A stretch of 64,000 bases of DNA, from the NCBI RefSeq assembly GCF_025717675.1, contig NZ_JAJIRT010000003.1, positions 248,001 to 312,000 of the forward strand. Direction: 5' to 3'. This document shows, one piece after another, positions 32,930-42,696 of the stretch (positions are counted from its first letter, which is position 1; each line of letters begins with the position of its first letter). Position numbers and translations under genes: made by a program. The notes beneath the pieces were generated by a model. The model was not told where the DNA came from and did not search any database. It worked only from the letters and a program-made list of their open reading frames with translations. The stretch comes from Paucibacter sp. DJ2R-2 (lineage in GTDB: Bacteria > Pseudomonadota > Gammaproteobacteria > Burkholderiales > Burkholderiaceae_C).

Positions 32930-35900
32930 ATGGTCAAGAACCGCTCACCGCAGCGTCAGCAGCAAAGCCCGGCGCGACAAAAAGCGCTGCGCTCGCCTGC
33001 CCTGGCCCTGGCTTTGTTCCATGCTTGTGGCGGTTTGCTGCTGACAGCGGCTGAGGTGGCCGCGGCGCCCTTGGGCGCGCTGCGCGAGATCCAGGCCGTG
33101 CCGGCTTCGGCCACGCCAGCGCCAGGCGAGGGTGTGCAGCAATGGGACCTGCGCACCGACACCAAGATGCGTCTGCGCATCAGCCTGCTCAAGCCCGATG
33201 TGCTGCGCCTCTGGGCCGGTGCCAAGGACCAGCTGCCGCCGGCCACGGACAAGGCGGCGCCCATCGTCATCGAGACCGTCAACCAGCCGGTAACGCACAG
33301 CTGGAGTGATCAGGGCGACCACCACCTGCTCAAGACCGAGGCCCTGGCCCTGCGCGTTTACAAGAAGCCGCTGCGTCTGGCCCTCTATAAGGCTGACAAC
33401 CGCAGCCTGCTTTGGCAGGAAACCCAAAGCCTGGACATCGCCGACAAGCTCAGCGTCCAGACCTTGAGCAGCCAGAAGGACGAACGCTTTTTCGGCGGTG
33501 GCCAGCAGAATGGCCGTTATGAATTCAAGGGCAAGCAGCTTGAGGTTTCGTACTCGGGCGGCTGGGAAGAGGGCGACCGGCCCAGCCCCGCGCCGTTTTT
33601 GATGAGCTCGCGAGGCTGGGGCATGCTTCGCAATACCTGGAGCGATGGCAGCTACGACCTGCGCTCGCCCGAACAGATCTCGCTGCAGCATCAGGAGGGC
33701 CGCTTCGATGCCTTCTTCTTTGTCGGCCCCAGCATCCGCGAGGTCCTGGCCCGCTACACCGAGCTGACCGGCCGCGCCCGTCTGTTGCCGCGCTGGGCCT
33801 ACGAATACGGCGATGCCGATTGCTACAACGACGGTGACAACGTCAAGAAGCCTGGCACCGTGCCCAAGGGCTGGAGCGACGGCCCGACCGGCAAGACACC
33901 CGATGTGCTGAACTCGGTGGCCCGCAAATACCGCGAGCACGACATGCCTGGCGGCTGGATCCTGCCCAACGACGGCTATGGCTGCGGCTACACCGACCTG
34001 CCCGATGTCGTGAAGGGCCTGGCCGATCTGGGCTTCCGCACCGGCTTGTGGACCGAGAACGGCGTGGACAAGATCAAATGGGAAGTCGGCACGGCCGGCA
34101 CCCGCGCGCAGAAGCTGGACGTGGCCTGGACCGGCCAGGGCTACCAGTTCGCCATGGATGCCAACCAGGCGGCCTTCAAGGGCATTCTGGACAACTCCGA
34201 CGCGCGGCCCTTCTTGTGGACCGTGATGGGCTGGGCCGGCATCCAGCGCTATGCCGTGACCTGGACCGGCGACCAGAGCAGCAGCTGGGACTACATCCGC
34301 TGGCACATCCCGACCCTGGTCGGCTCCGGCCTCTCGGGCCAGGTCTATGCCACCGGCGACGTCGATGCCATCTTCGGCGGCAGCCCCGAGACCTACACCC
34401 GCGATCTGCAGTGGAAGACCTTCACGCCGGTGCTGATGGGCATGAGCGGCTGGGCCGAGGCCGCGCGCAAGCACCCTTGGGCCTATGAAGAACCCTACCG
34501 TAGCATCAACCGCAAATACCTGAAGCTCAAGATGCGGCTGACGCCGTACATGTACACCCTGGCCCATGAGGCCGAGGTCAGCGGCGCGCCCCTGGTGCGC
34601 GGCCTGATGTGGGACCACCCGCAGGACCCGGCCGCCTACACCGAGGCGCACAAATACCAGTTCCTGCTCGGCCGCGATCTGCTGGTGGCGCCGGTCTATC
34701 GCAGCCAGGCCGCCTCGGGCGGCTGGCGCAAGAACATCCACCTGCCGCAAGGCCTGTGGTTCGATTACTGGGACGGCCGCAGCGTCCGTGCGCCCGAGGC
34801 CGGCCGCACGATAGACCTGCAAGTCGGCCTGGACAAGCTGCCCGTCTTTGTGCGCGGCGGCGCCATCCTGCCTCTCTACCCGGAAAGCCTGTACGACGGC
34901 GAAAAGCCCAAGGACGAGCTGGGCCTGGACCTCTATCCCCTCGGTGAATCGAGCTTCACCCTGTACGAGGACGATGGACTGACCCGCCAGTACCGCGAGC
35001 AAGGCAAGAGCAGCCGCCAGTTGATCCGCATGAGCGCGCCGATGGACGGCGCCGGCGATGTGCGCGTGCAGGTCGGCGCGGTCGAGGGTGAGTACGCCGG
35101 ACAGCTGGCTCAGCGCCGCCTGGCCTTGAGCGTGCACACCCGCGTCAAGCCGCAAGCCGTGGAATTGGGCGCTCAGCTTCTGCCCGAGCTGGCCGATGCC
35201 CAGGCTTTGCAAGCGGCCAGCCAGGGCTGGTTCTTCGATGCGGCCGACCGCTTCGGCACGGTGCAGATCAAGACCGGCCCGCGCTCCATCCGCCAGCCGG
35301 CCAGCTTCCTGCTGAAGATCGCTGCGGGCAGCGTGCTGGCCGGCAGCGAGGATTTCCCGGCCGCCCCGGTGCTGGGCCGCCAGGTGCCGGTGGACAGCCT
35401 GACCGTGGTCAACCGCCCGGCCGAAGAGCCTGGCCACAACATCGAGCGTGCGTTCGACGGCAAGCCCGAGACCTGGTTCCGAACCACCCGCAACCAGGCC
35501 ATGAAGGCCGGGCCGCACGAGTGGGTGCTGGGCCTGGGCGAGCGCCGCCTGATCGACGGCATCGAGATCGCGCCGCGCAATGACAAGAACTGGAAGTACG
35601 GCCAGGTTCGCGACTTTGAGGTTTACATGGGCGACAACAACGGCGACTGGGGCGCCCCGGTGCTGGCCGGCCGCCTGCCGCTGAAAGAAGGCCTGCAGAC
35701 CATCAACTTCCCCAAGCCGGCCGCCGGCCGCCTGCTGCGCTTCCGGGTGCTGAGCACGCACAACGCCACGGCCGATGCACCCGCTGCGGTGGACCCCATG
35801 GTCACGGCGGTGGTGGACAAGCCAGCTGCGGTGCCGGCCAAGGCCTTCAATGCCCTGGTGCCCAGCGAGGTCGAGCCCATCGCCTTGTCGGAGTTCCATG

Positions 35901-36412
35901 TGCTCGAACACCGCGCTGCCGAAGGCGCGGCCGAGCAGCAGCGTTACCTTTCCGAGCTGCCGGCTGTCGGCGCCGCGCGCCGTGACCGCCCAGCCAGCGC
36001 CGCCACGCAGATGCGCATGAACGGCCTGCAGTTCCACAAAGGCCTGGGCGTGGGCGCCAGCAGCCGCCTGGACTTCAGCCTGAGCGGCAGCTGGAACCTG
36101 TTCCGCGCCGACCTCGGCGTCGACGACAGCTGCCGCAGCTTCGGCGGCCTGCAGTTCCAGGTCTGGGGTGATGGCCGTCTGCTCTATGACAGCGGCCTGG
36201 TCCAGGCCCCGGCCGTGGTCAAGCCCGAACTCGATGTGCGTGGTCTGCAGCGCCTGAGTCTGCGCACCCTGGGCGCCACCGGCAGCCAGGCCCACAAGGT
36301 CTGCGCCAACTGGGCCAATGCCTCGCTGCTGGGGCTGGACGGCGCCACGGTGAAACACGAGACCGCGCCGCCGCCGCCTCCGCGGCAAGGCGGAACTGCT
36401 GCCCCGCGCTGA
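32930..36412 (+). CDS. GH31 glycosidase, subfamily-18-like alpha-N-acetylgalactosaminidase, multidomain
   Basis: 1160 aa. A signal region ends near residue 46. An N-terminal beta domain runs to about 280, the GH31 barrel from about 285 to 610, then beta domains, an F5/8 type C (CBM32-like) module near 800 to 930 and an NPCBM-like module near 990 to 1145 (KGLGVGASSRLDFSL). Candidate nucleophile Asp397 lies in KLDVAWTG and acid/base Asp448 in WTGDQ, 51 residues apart, close to the spacing in characterised alpha-GalNAcases of this subfamily. AGAGGGA precedes the ATG. It should release alpha-linked GalNAc from Ser/Thr glycopeptides; plain alpha-glucosidase activity is the less likely alternative. 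Confidence 0.85.
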   Translation: MVKNRSPQRQQQSPARQKALRSPALALALFHACGGLLLTAAEVAAAPLGALREIQAVPASATPAPGEGVQQWDLRTDTKMRLRISLLKPDVLRLWAGAKDQLPPATDKAAPIVIETVNQPVTHSWSDQGDHHLLKTEALALRVYKKPLRLALYKADNRSLLWQETQSLDIADKLSVQTLSSQKDERFFGGGQQNGRYEFKGKQLEVSYSGGWEEGDRPSPAPFLMSSRGWGMLRNTWSDGSYDLRSPEQISLQHQEGRFDAFFFVGPSIREVLARYTELTGRARLLPRWAYEYGDADCYNDGDNVKKPGTVPKGWSDGPTGKTPDVLNSVARKYREHDMPGGWILPNDGYGCGYTDLPDVVKGLADLGFRTGLWTENGVDKIKWEVGTAGTRAQKLDVAWTGQGYQFAMDANQAAFKGILDNSDARPFLWTVMGWAGIQRYAVTWTGDQSSSWDYIRWHIPTLVGSGLSGQVYATGDVDAIFGGSPETYTRDLQWKTFTPVLMGMSGWAEAARKHPWAYEEPYRSINRKYLKLKMRLTPYMYTLAHEAEVSGAPLVRGLMWDHPQDPAAYTEAHKYQFLLGRDLLVAPVYRSQAASGGWRKNIHLPQGLWFDYWDGRSVRAPEAGRTIDLQVGLDKLPVFVRGGAILPLYPESLYDGEKPKDELGLDLYPLGESSFTLYEDDGLTRQYREQGKSSRQLIRMSAPMDGAGDVRVQVGAVEGEYAGQLAQRRLALSVHTRVKPQAVELGAQLLPELADAQALQAASQGWFFDAADRFGTVQIKTGPRSIRQPASFLLKIAAGSVLAGSEDFPAAPVLGRQVPVDSLTVVNRPAEEPGHNIERAFDGKPETWFRTTRNQAMKAGPHEWVLGLGERRLIDGIEIAPRNDKNWKYGQVRDFEVYMGDNNGDWGAPVLAGRLPLKEGLQTINFPKPAAGRLLRFRVLSTHNATADAPAAVDPMVTAVVDKPAAVPAKAFNALVPSEVEPIALSEFHVLEHRAAEGAAEQQRYLSELPAVGAARRDRPASAATQMRMNGLQFHKGLGVGASSRLDFSLSGSWNLFRADLGVDDSCRSFGGLQFQVWGDGRLLYDSGLVQAPAVVKPELDVRGLQRLSLRTLGATGSQAHKVCANWANASLLGLDGATVKHETAPPPPPRQGGTAAPR

Positions 36413-36515
36413 CGACCCAGCCAGCCCCCGACCTTTCCCCCTTCACTGACCCCCATTCGTTGGCAAGAACAGGCCAGCCGCGTCGCGGCGTGCCCAAAAC
36501 CCTGGAGATGAGACG

Positions 36516-39473
36516 ATGAAACGTACGAGCAAACTGGTGGCCGTCCTGGCCGCAGCCGGCCTGGCCTCTTGGGCCCAGGCCCAGACCGCGAGCCCGAGCA
36601 ACAAAGAAGCGGGCGAGAAGCTCGACCGCGTCGAAGTGACCGGCTCCAGCATCAAGCGCATCAATGCCGAGACCGCTTCGCCGGTGCAGGTGGTGGATGC
36701 CAAGCAGATCGAGAACATGGGTGCCAAGACCCTGCAGCAGGTGCTGGAAAACCTGCCCGCCAATATGCCGGCCCTGCAGGACTTCCGCTCCATGTTCACC
36801 GGCACCGACGGCGCCTCGCAGGCCAATTTGCGCGGCCTTGGCGCGCAAGGCACGCTGATGCTGCTGAATGGCCGCCGCCTGTCTTTCTACGGTGCGCCTG
36901 ACGGCTTCCAGACCCAGTTCGTCAACATCGACACGATTCCGGCTGCCGCCATCGAGCGCATGGAAATCCTGACCGATGGCGCCTCCGCCATCTATGGCTC
37001 GGACGCCGTGGCCGGCGTGATCAATGTGATCACCAAGAAAGAGTTCAGCGGCTTGCAGCTGAGCGCCAACACCGAAAGCTCGCAGCGCATCAAGGCCTAT
37101 GGCCAGCATTCGGCCAGCGCCATGTTTGGCTTCGGTGATCTGGCGCGCGACAAGTTCAACGTCTACGGCTCGGTCAACCTCTACCAGCGCGACACCGTGT
37201 CCCCGCAAGACACCCTGGACAAGCGCCCGGCCGGCTACTACATCGACAACCCGAACTACATCAAGAACTTCCGCATCAGCGACGGCAGCACGCCGGGCGT
37301 GCTCAACCCCGGCACCCAGTTCGTGTTCGACAGCAAGAACGCGCGCTCCAGCATGGCCGTGCCCGGCTGCACCAGCATCGTCGTCACCGGTGCCAACAGC
37401 AGCTGCGCGATCAACAACCTGCCTTATCAGCTGGCCGTGGTCGGCAAGTCGGACCGTGCCACCTTGTTCCTGAACGGGGTCTATGCCGCCAGTGCCGATA
37501 TGGAGTTCTTCGGCCAGGCCAACTACACCCAGATCGAGCTGAGCTCGGTCAACCGCCCGGCCTTCTTCAACAGCGGCTCGACCAGCAACTGGTTCTCGCG
37601 CGACACCGGCACCACGCTGAACACCTTCACCCAGCCCTTCCTGGGCCCGAACAACGTCTACAACAAGCTGACGCCCGAGCTCAAGGCCAAGATGGGCGGC
37701 GCCGCTGGCCTGACCTATTACTTGCTGGACGATGTGAATCACATCGGCCAGAAGAACGAGGACAAGAGCTACCGCGTGCTGGGCGGTGTGCGCGGCAGCT
37801 TCGGTGCCTGGGACTACGAGTCGGCCCTCAGCCTGGCCGGCAGCCACTCGACCCTGTACCAGACCATCAACACCAGCAAGAAGGGCTTCGAAAAGGCTTT
37901 CGGTCCCTACACCTACGATCCGGTCACCAAGCGCACCTACATCGCCGACAACCCGGCCTACAAGTTCGGCGTGAACAGCGACAGCAACGCAGCCCTTCTG
38001 CGCGAGGCCTTCCCGACCTTCGACATCCAGTCCTGGACCAAGCTGGCCACCTGGGACGGCAAGATCGAAGGCGAGGTCGCCCGGCTCGACGCCGGCGCCG
38101 TGCGCGCGGCCTTCGGCGCCCAGCTGATGCGCGAAGAGTTCTACACACCGGGCAATCCGGCTGCCGCGGCCGGCGACATCACCCAGCAGGGCGGTTCCTG
38201 GTTCAAGGGCGAACGCAATGTGGCGGCCCTGTTCAGCGAAGCCATCGTGCCGCTGAGCAAGGACCTGGAAATGGACGCGGCCGTGCGTCTGGACAAATAC
38301 CCCAACTTCGCCGCCAATCTGGCGCCCAAGATCGGCCTGAAGTACCGCGTCATGCCCGAGCTGCTGCTGCGCGGCACCTACTCGGAAGGCTTCCGCGCGC
38401 CCAATCTGGCCGAATCCGGCAACGGCGGCGTCTATGCCCAGACCGTGGTGCGCGATGAGTTGCGTTGCACGCAGACCGATGCCATCGCCAACCTGCTGAA
38501 GAAGTCGACCGTGGCCTCCGAGCGCGAGCGCGGCACTCAACTCTTCAACAGCAACTGCAGCACCGTGGTTGGCGGCATGACCCCGCCGAACAAGGACCTG
38601 CAGCCCGAGAAGGCCAAGATCTCGACCCTGGGGCTCGTGCTGCAGCCGCACAAGGACTTCAATGTCTCGGCCGACTACTTCTTCGTCTATCGCCGCAACG
38701 AAATCGTGCGTGAAGACTTCACCCGTTTGTTCAAGGACGCGGTCGAGAAGTACGGCCCCGGCCTAGAGGGCGCACCCAACGCGCAGCGCGTGCCGCTGTC
38801 GGACGGTGACAAGTCGGTGATGGCGGAAGTGGCCGCCATGTGCGCCAACCCGGCCAATGCGGCGGCTTGCGCGGCGGGCGTGCCCAAGTACACGGTGGGC
38901 AATCTGGCCGGCCTGGTCAACAAGTACCTGAACCGCGGCCGCACCCTGGTCGACGGCTTCGACCTGGATGCCCAGGGCCGCTTCAGCCTGGGCGACTTCG
39001 GCCGCCTGGGCCTCGGGCTGAAGACCACGATCATGAACCGCACCCTCTACAACTATGAAGACGGTGAAGGCTGGTCGGGCAACTACATCGGCCTGCACAG
39101 CAACCCCAAAGTCACGGCCACTCTGAATGCCGATTGGAAGTACCGCGACCTGACGACCAGCTTGTTCGTCAACTACACCGGCACCCGTAAATGGGCCGAC
39201 TACCCCGGGGACGAGACCTACACGCCGGAAGCTTGCGAGACCAAGGGTGGCGCCCTGACGGCGGACGATTGCCGCCGCGGCATCCCGTCTTACACCACGG
39301 TCAATCTGTCGATGAACTGGACGCCGATCAAGCACTTGAACCTGGGCTTGAACGTCAAGAACCTGTTCAACCGCCAGCCCTATTACGACCCCAATGGCTG
39401 GGAAGGTTATGACCACCGCTACAACATCTTCGGTCGGGTGTTGAGCGTGTCGGCCAGCTACAAGTTCTGGTGA
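36516..39473 (+). CDS. TonB-dependent outer-membrane receptor
   Basis: 985 aa. Signal peptide ends at AQA. The TonB box and plug begin at EKLDRVEVTGSSIKRINAET, with the plug motifs NLRGLGAQGTLMLLNGRRL, IPAAAIERMEILTDGASAIYGSDAVAGVINVITKK, split here across residues about 105 to 180. The barrel ends in the usual aromatic residue (SYKFW). A pair of Cys-bearing extracellular loops suggests a large ligand. The start has GGAGATGAGA upstream. It follows the GH31 gene by 103 bases and probably imports GalNAc-containing oligosaccharides or glycopeptides. Confidence 0.93.
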   Translation: MKRTSKLVAVLAAAGLASWAQAQTASPSNKEAGEKLDRVEVTGSSIKRINAETASPVQVVDAKQIENMGAKTLQQVLENLPANMPALQDFRSMFTGTDGASQANLRGLGAQGTLMLLNGRRLSFYGAPDGFQTQFVNIDTIPAAAIERMEILTDGASAIYGSDAVAGVINVITKKEFSGLQLSANTESSQRIKAYGQHSASAMFGFGDLARDKFNVYGSVNLYQRDTVSPQDTLDKRPAGYYIDNPNYIKNFRISDGSTPGVLNPGTQFVFDSKNARSSMAVPGCTSIVVTGANSSCAINNLPYQLAVVGKSDRATLFLNGVYAASADMEFFGQANYTQIELSSVNRPAFFNSGSTSNWFSRDTGTTLNTFTQPFLGPNNVYNKLTPELKAKMGGAAGLTYYLLDDVNHIGQKNEDKSYRVLGGVRGSFGAWDYESALSLAGSHSTLYQTINTSKKGFEKAFGPYTYDPVTKRTYIADNPAYKFGVNSDSNAALLREAFPTFDIQSWTKLATWDGKIEGEVARLDAGAVRAAFGAQLMREEFYTPGNPAAAAGDITQQGGSWFKGERNVAALFSEAIVPLSKDLEMDAAVRLDKYPNFAANLAPKIGLKYRVMPELLLRGTYSEGFRAPNLAESGNGGVYAQTVVRDELRCTQTDAIANLLKKSTVASERERGTQLFNSNCSTVVGGMTPPNKDLQPEKAKISTLGLVLQPHKDFNVSADYFFVYRRNEIVREDFTRLFKDAVEKYGPGLEGAPNAQRVPLSDGDKSVMAEVAAMCANPANAAACAAGVPKYTVGNLAGLVNKYLNRGRTLVDGFDLDAQGRFSLGDFGRLGLGLKTTIMNRTLYNYEDGEGWSGNYIGLHSNPKVTATLNADWKYRDLTTSLFVNYTGTRKWADYPGDETYTPEACETKGGALTADDCRRGIPSYTTVNLSMNWTPIKHLNLGLNVKNLFNRQPYYDPNGWEGYDHRYNIFGRVLSVSASYKFW

Positions 39474-39609
39474 TGGATTGAGGCCAGGGCTGCGGCCCTG
39501 GCCTGTCGACCTCTCCTTGTGGCCCGCTCCCGGGCATCAGGCGCGCCATGGTCATGGCCTGCGTCTGACTTCATCTCACCCCACCTCACACCTCACGCAG
39601 GAGTTCCCC

Positions 39610-42600
39610 ATGTCGGATCACCGCAGTCTCCGTGCCATGCGCATCAGCGCCGTGGCCCAGGCCCTGGCTCTGGCCTTTGGCGCCGCTTCGCTCAATCTGG
39701 CGCTGGCGCCGGCCGTGCGGGCGCAGTCCAATGCCACCAGCACGATTTACGGACAGCTGCCGCCCGGCGAGGGCCTCAGCGTGCTCTTGAAGAACTTGGC
39801 TACCGGCGTGCAGCGCACGCTGCAGCCCGATGCCAATGGCCGTTTCCAGGCCACCTCCATGCCGCCGGGCCGCTACCAGGTGCAGCTGCTGCGCGGCAGC
39901 GCAGTGGAGAAGAGTCAGGAAGTTGAAGCCTTGGTGGGGCAGGGCGTGGAGGCGAACTTCGTCACCATCAACAGCCTGGACACCGTGCGCGTCAGCGGCG
40001 GCGTCAAGCGCATCGATGTCTCCAACACCAACAACGGCGTGACCTTCACCGCGCGTGAACTGGCCAAGCTGCCGATCGCCCAGGACATAGGCGCCATCGT
40101 GCAGCTGGCACCGGGCACCTACAAGAACACCAATAGCGTGTACGGCAGCGCACCCAGCATCGGTGGTTCGGGCGCGTCGGAGAATTCCTTCTACATCAAC
40201 GGCTTTCCGGTCACCAATCTGCTGACCCAGGTGGGCGCATCCGAGCTGCCTTTTGGCGCCATCGCCAATGCCCAGGTGCTCAGCGGCGGTTACAGCTCGG
40301 AGTTCGGCCGCTCAACCGGCGGCGTGGTCAACATCACGACCAAGAGCGGTGGCAACCAATGGGAAGTGGGCGGCAAGCTGACCGTGGTGCCTGCCTCCTG
40401 GCGTGCCAAGCAGGACGCCAGCTACTACCCCAACACCGGGGCCAACCCGCTGACCGACGGCAAGCTGATTTCCGAGAACCTCAGCAACTCCAAGACCCAG
40501 ACCTATGGCCTTTACGCCGGTGGCCCCCTGATCAAAGACCAGCTCTTCATGTTCGCCGCGCTGGAGCAGACTCGCAGCGAGAGCAGCAGCGTCGCGCCGG
40601 CCAACGGCCAGGCCTTCAGCAAGACCGGCTACAGCGAGTCGGAAAGCCAAGTGCGCCGCTACCTGCTGAAGCTGGACTACCACCTGAACGACAACCATCA
40701 CTTCGAGTACACCCGCATCGGCGACCGCACGCGTGGCGAAAGCAAGGCCTTTGGTTATGACTACGCCGCCAATCGCAGCGACGGCATTCAGTCCGGCGGT
40801 TCGCTGAGCATCAACTGCTGCGGCGCCGGCAGTGCGCCGGGTGCCGAGGTCGATGTGCTCAAGTACACCGGTTATCTGAACGACGATGTGACGGTGACGG
40901 CGCTCTACGGCGAGTCCAAGACCACCCATTCGCTGACGCCCTTCGGCTACAAGCCGGGCACCTACCAGACCAGCTCCTCGGTCGCCACACGCGTGCCGGG
41001 CCTGAGCTACCCGGCCGGCCAAACCACGGGCGGCGATTTGCCCGCGCCCGGCTCGGGCGATGGCCAGAAGGTACTGCGCCTGGACGCCGAGTACCGTTTG
41101 GGCAAGCATTCGCTGCGCGCCGGCATCGACCACATCAAGGTCGAATCCGTGGTGGGCAAGAGCCAGGCCGGCGGCGGCCTGTGGAGCTATCGCAAGATGA
41201 GCGACCCCAACACCAAGCCCTTCAAGGCTTTCGAGTCGCCGCTGCAGGGCGGCGGCTTCGGCACCCAGGGCTTCTATGTCAGCGAGGTGATCAGTTACTC
41301 GATTGCCACGCCCACCAGCACCCAGAGCGCCCAATACATCCAGGACCGCTACCAAGTGACCAAGGACATCTTGCTGGACCTGGGCCTGCGCAACGAGCAG
41401 TTCACCAACAACAACAGCGAGGGCAAGCCTTTCATCTCTCAAAAGCGCATGCTGGCGCCGCGCCTGAGTGCGACCTGGGACTTCAACGGCGACGGTTCGA
41501 CCAAGCTCTTCGCCCATGCCGGCCGCTACCACCTGCCGGTGCCCTCCAATCTGTCCAGCAATCTGGCCAGTCCCTTCCGCAGCACCGACAAGTTCTACAC
41601 CTACACCGGCGTGGACCCGAGCACCGGCGCGCCCACGGGCTTGCATGCCATCTCGGACGTGGTCTCGGCCAACAATGCCTTTGGCCAGAGCAAGGACCCA
41701 CGCACCATCGTTGCCATCGACTTGAAGCCGCTCTACCAGGACGAGCTGGCCCTGGGCTTCGAGAAGTCGCTGAGCAAGGAGCTGGTGGTGGGCGGCTCGC
41801 TCAACTACCGCACCCTGCGCAGCACCAACGACGACACCTGCGACCAGCGCCCCATCGACGCCTGGGGCGAGGCCAAGGGCGTGGACACCAGCCACTACGG
41901 TTTCCCCTGCGCCGTGATCAACCCCGGCGAGGCCAACAGCCTGTGGCTGGACCTGGCGGGCGATGGCAAGCTGACGCGCGTGGACATCTCTGCCGAGGCC
42001 TGGGGCAACCCCAAGGTCAAGCGCAACTACCTGGCCCTGAACCTGTTTGCCGAGCACCCCATGCGCAACGGCTGGTACGGCCGCGTCAACTACACCTGGT
42101 CGCGCAGCAAGGGCAATGCTGAGGGTCAGATCGACTCGATCGGCGGCGGCGATGTGGCCCTGACCGTGGGCACCGATTTGAAAGAGCTGATGCTCCATTC
42201 CTACGGCTACCTGCCCAATGACCACACCCACTCGATTCGTGCCTACGGCCTCTACCAGCTGACGCCCGAGTGGACGGTGGGCGGCAATCTGAACCTGACT
42301 TCGGGCCGACCCAAGAACTGCAAGGGCAATGTGCCCGAGTCGGTGGTGGAAGACCAAGGCTATGGCGCCAGCTACTTCTTCTGCGATGGCAAGCCGGCGC
42401 CGCGCGGCAGCTTCGGCCGCACGCCCTGGACCACGCAGCTGGACTTGAACCTGGCCTACAGCCCGAGCTTCGTCAAGGGCCTGACTGCCAAGTTCCTGCT
42501 GCTCAATGTGCTGAATAAGAAGACCGCCACCTCGTACAACGAAATTCGCGAGGAAGACGATCACATCAGCCCGCATTACCAGGAAGTCACCAGCCGCATG

Positions 42601-42648
42601 TCGCCCCGCTCGGCCCGTTTGACCGTGGAATACAACCACGCCTTCTGA
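39610..42648 (+). CDS. TonB-dependent receptor of the Oar/carboxypeptidase-regulatory-domain type
   Basis: 1012 aa from the ATG at 39610 with AGGAG eight bases upstream. After a signal peptide comes a CarboxypepD_reg-like N-terminal domain (residues about 40 to 125: LKNLATGVQRTLQPDANGRF), then a plug with ISGGVKR-like VRVSGGVKRIDV, NSFYINGFPVTN and a barrel finishing in YNHAF. No paired SusD lipoprotein is present, in line with Proteobacteria. It differs from the preceding receptor in plug type, so the operon has two non-duplicate receptors, maybe for different glycan sizes or peptides. Confidence 0.92.
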   Translation: MSDHRSLRAMRISAVAQALALAFGAASLNLALAPAVRAQSNATSTIYGQLPPGEGLSVLLKNLATGVQRTLQPDANGRFQATSMPPGRYQVQLLRGSAVEKSQEVEALVGQGVEANFVTINSLDTVRVSGGVKRIDVSNTNNGVTFTARELAKLPIAQDIGAIVQLAPGTYKNTNSVYGSAPSIGGSGASENSFYINGFPVTNLLTQVGASELPFGAIANAQVLSGGYSSEFGRSTGGVVNITTKSGGNQWEVGGKLTVVPASWRAKQDASYYPNTGANPLTDGKLISENLSNSKTQTYGLYAGGPLIKDQLFMFAALEQTRSESSSVAPANGQAFSKTGYSESESQVRRYLLKLDYHLNDNHHFEYTRIGDRTRGESKAFGYDYAANRSDGIQSGGSLSINCCGAGSAPGAEVDVLKYTGYLNDDVTVTALYGESKTTHSLTPFGYKPGTYQTSSSVATRVPGLSYPAGQTTGGDLPAPGSGDGQKVLRLDAEYRLGKHSLRAGIDHIKVESVVGKSQAGGGLWSYRKMSDPNTKPFKAFESPLQGGGFGTQGFYVSEVISYSIATPTSTQSAQYIQDRYQVTKDILLDLGLRNEQFTNNNSEGKPFISQKRMLAPRLSATWDFNGDGSTKLFAHAGRYHLPVPSNLSSNLASPFRSTDKFYTYTGVDPSTGAPTGLHAISDVVSANNAFGQSKDPRTIVAIDLKPLYQDELALGFEKSLSKELVVGGSLNYRTLRSTNDDTCDQRPIDAWGEAKGVDTSHYGFPCAVINPGEANSLWLDLAGDGKLTRVDISAEAWGNPKVKRNYLALNLFAEHPMRNGWYGRVNYTWSRSKGNAEGQIDSIGGGDVALTVGTDLKELMLHSYGYLPNDHTHSIRAYGLYQLTPEWTVGGNLNLTSGRPKNCKGNVPESVVEDQGYGASYFFCDGKPAPRGSFGRTPWTTQLDLNLAYSPSFVKGLTAKFLLLNVLNKKTATSYNEIREEDDHISPHYQEVTSRMSPRSARLTVEYNHAF

Positions 42649-42696
42649 GTCCGGCGCCAGCGCTTTCAACCTCTTTTCTTTCTTGCGAGAACTGCC

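Noticed and set aside
32945-36388. An 1147-codon open frame on the minus strand, opposite the GH31 gene
   Set aside because: It is the antisense of a well-supported enzyme gene; its translation is Gly/Gln/Val/Ala/His-rich with no family resemblance, a typical effect of high third-position GC.
36219-38651. An 810-codon minus-strand frame over the first TonB receptor
   Set aside because: Antisense shadow of a receptor with signal peptide, plug and terminal aromatic residue.
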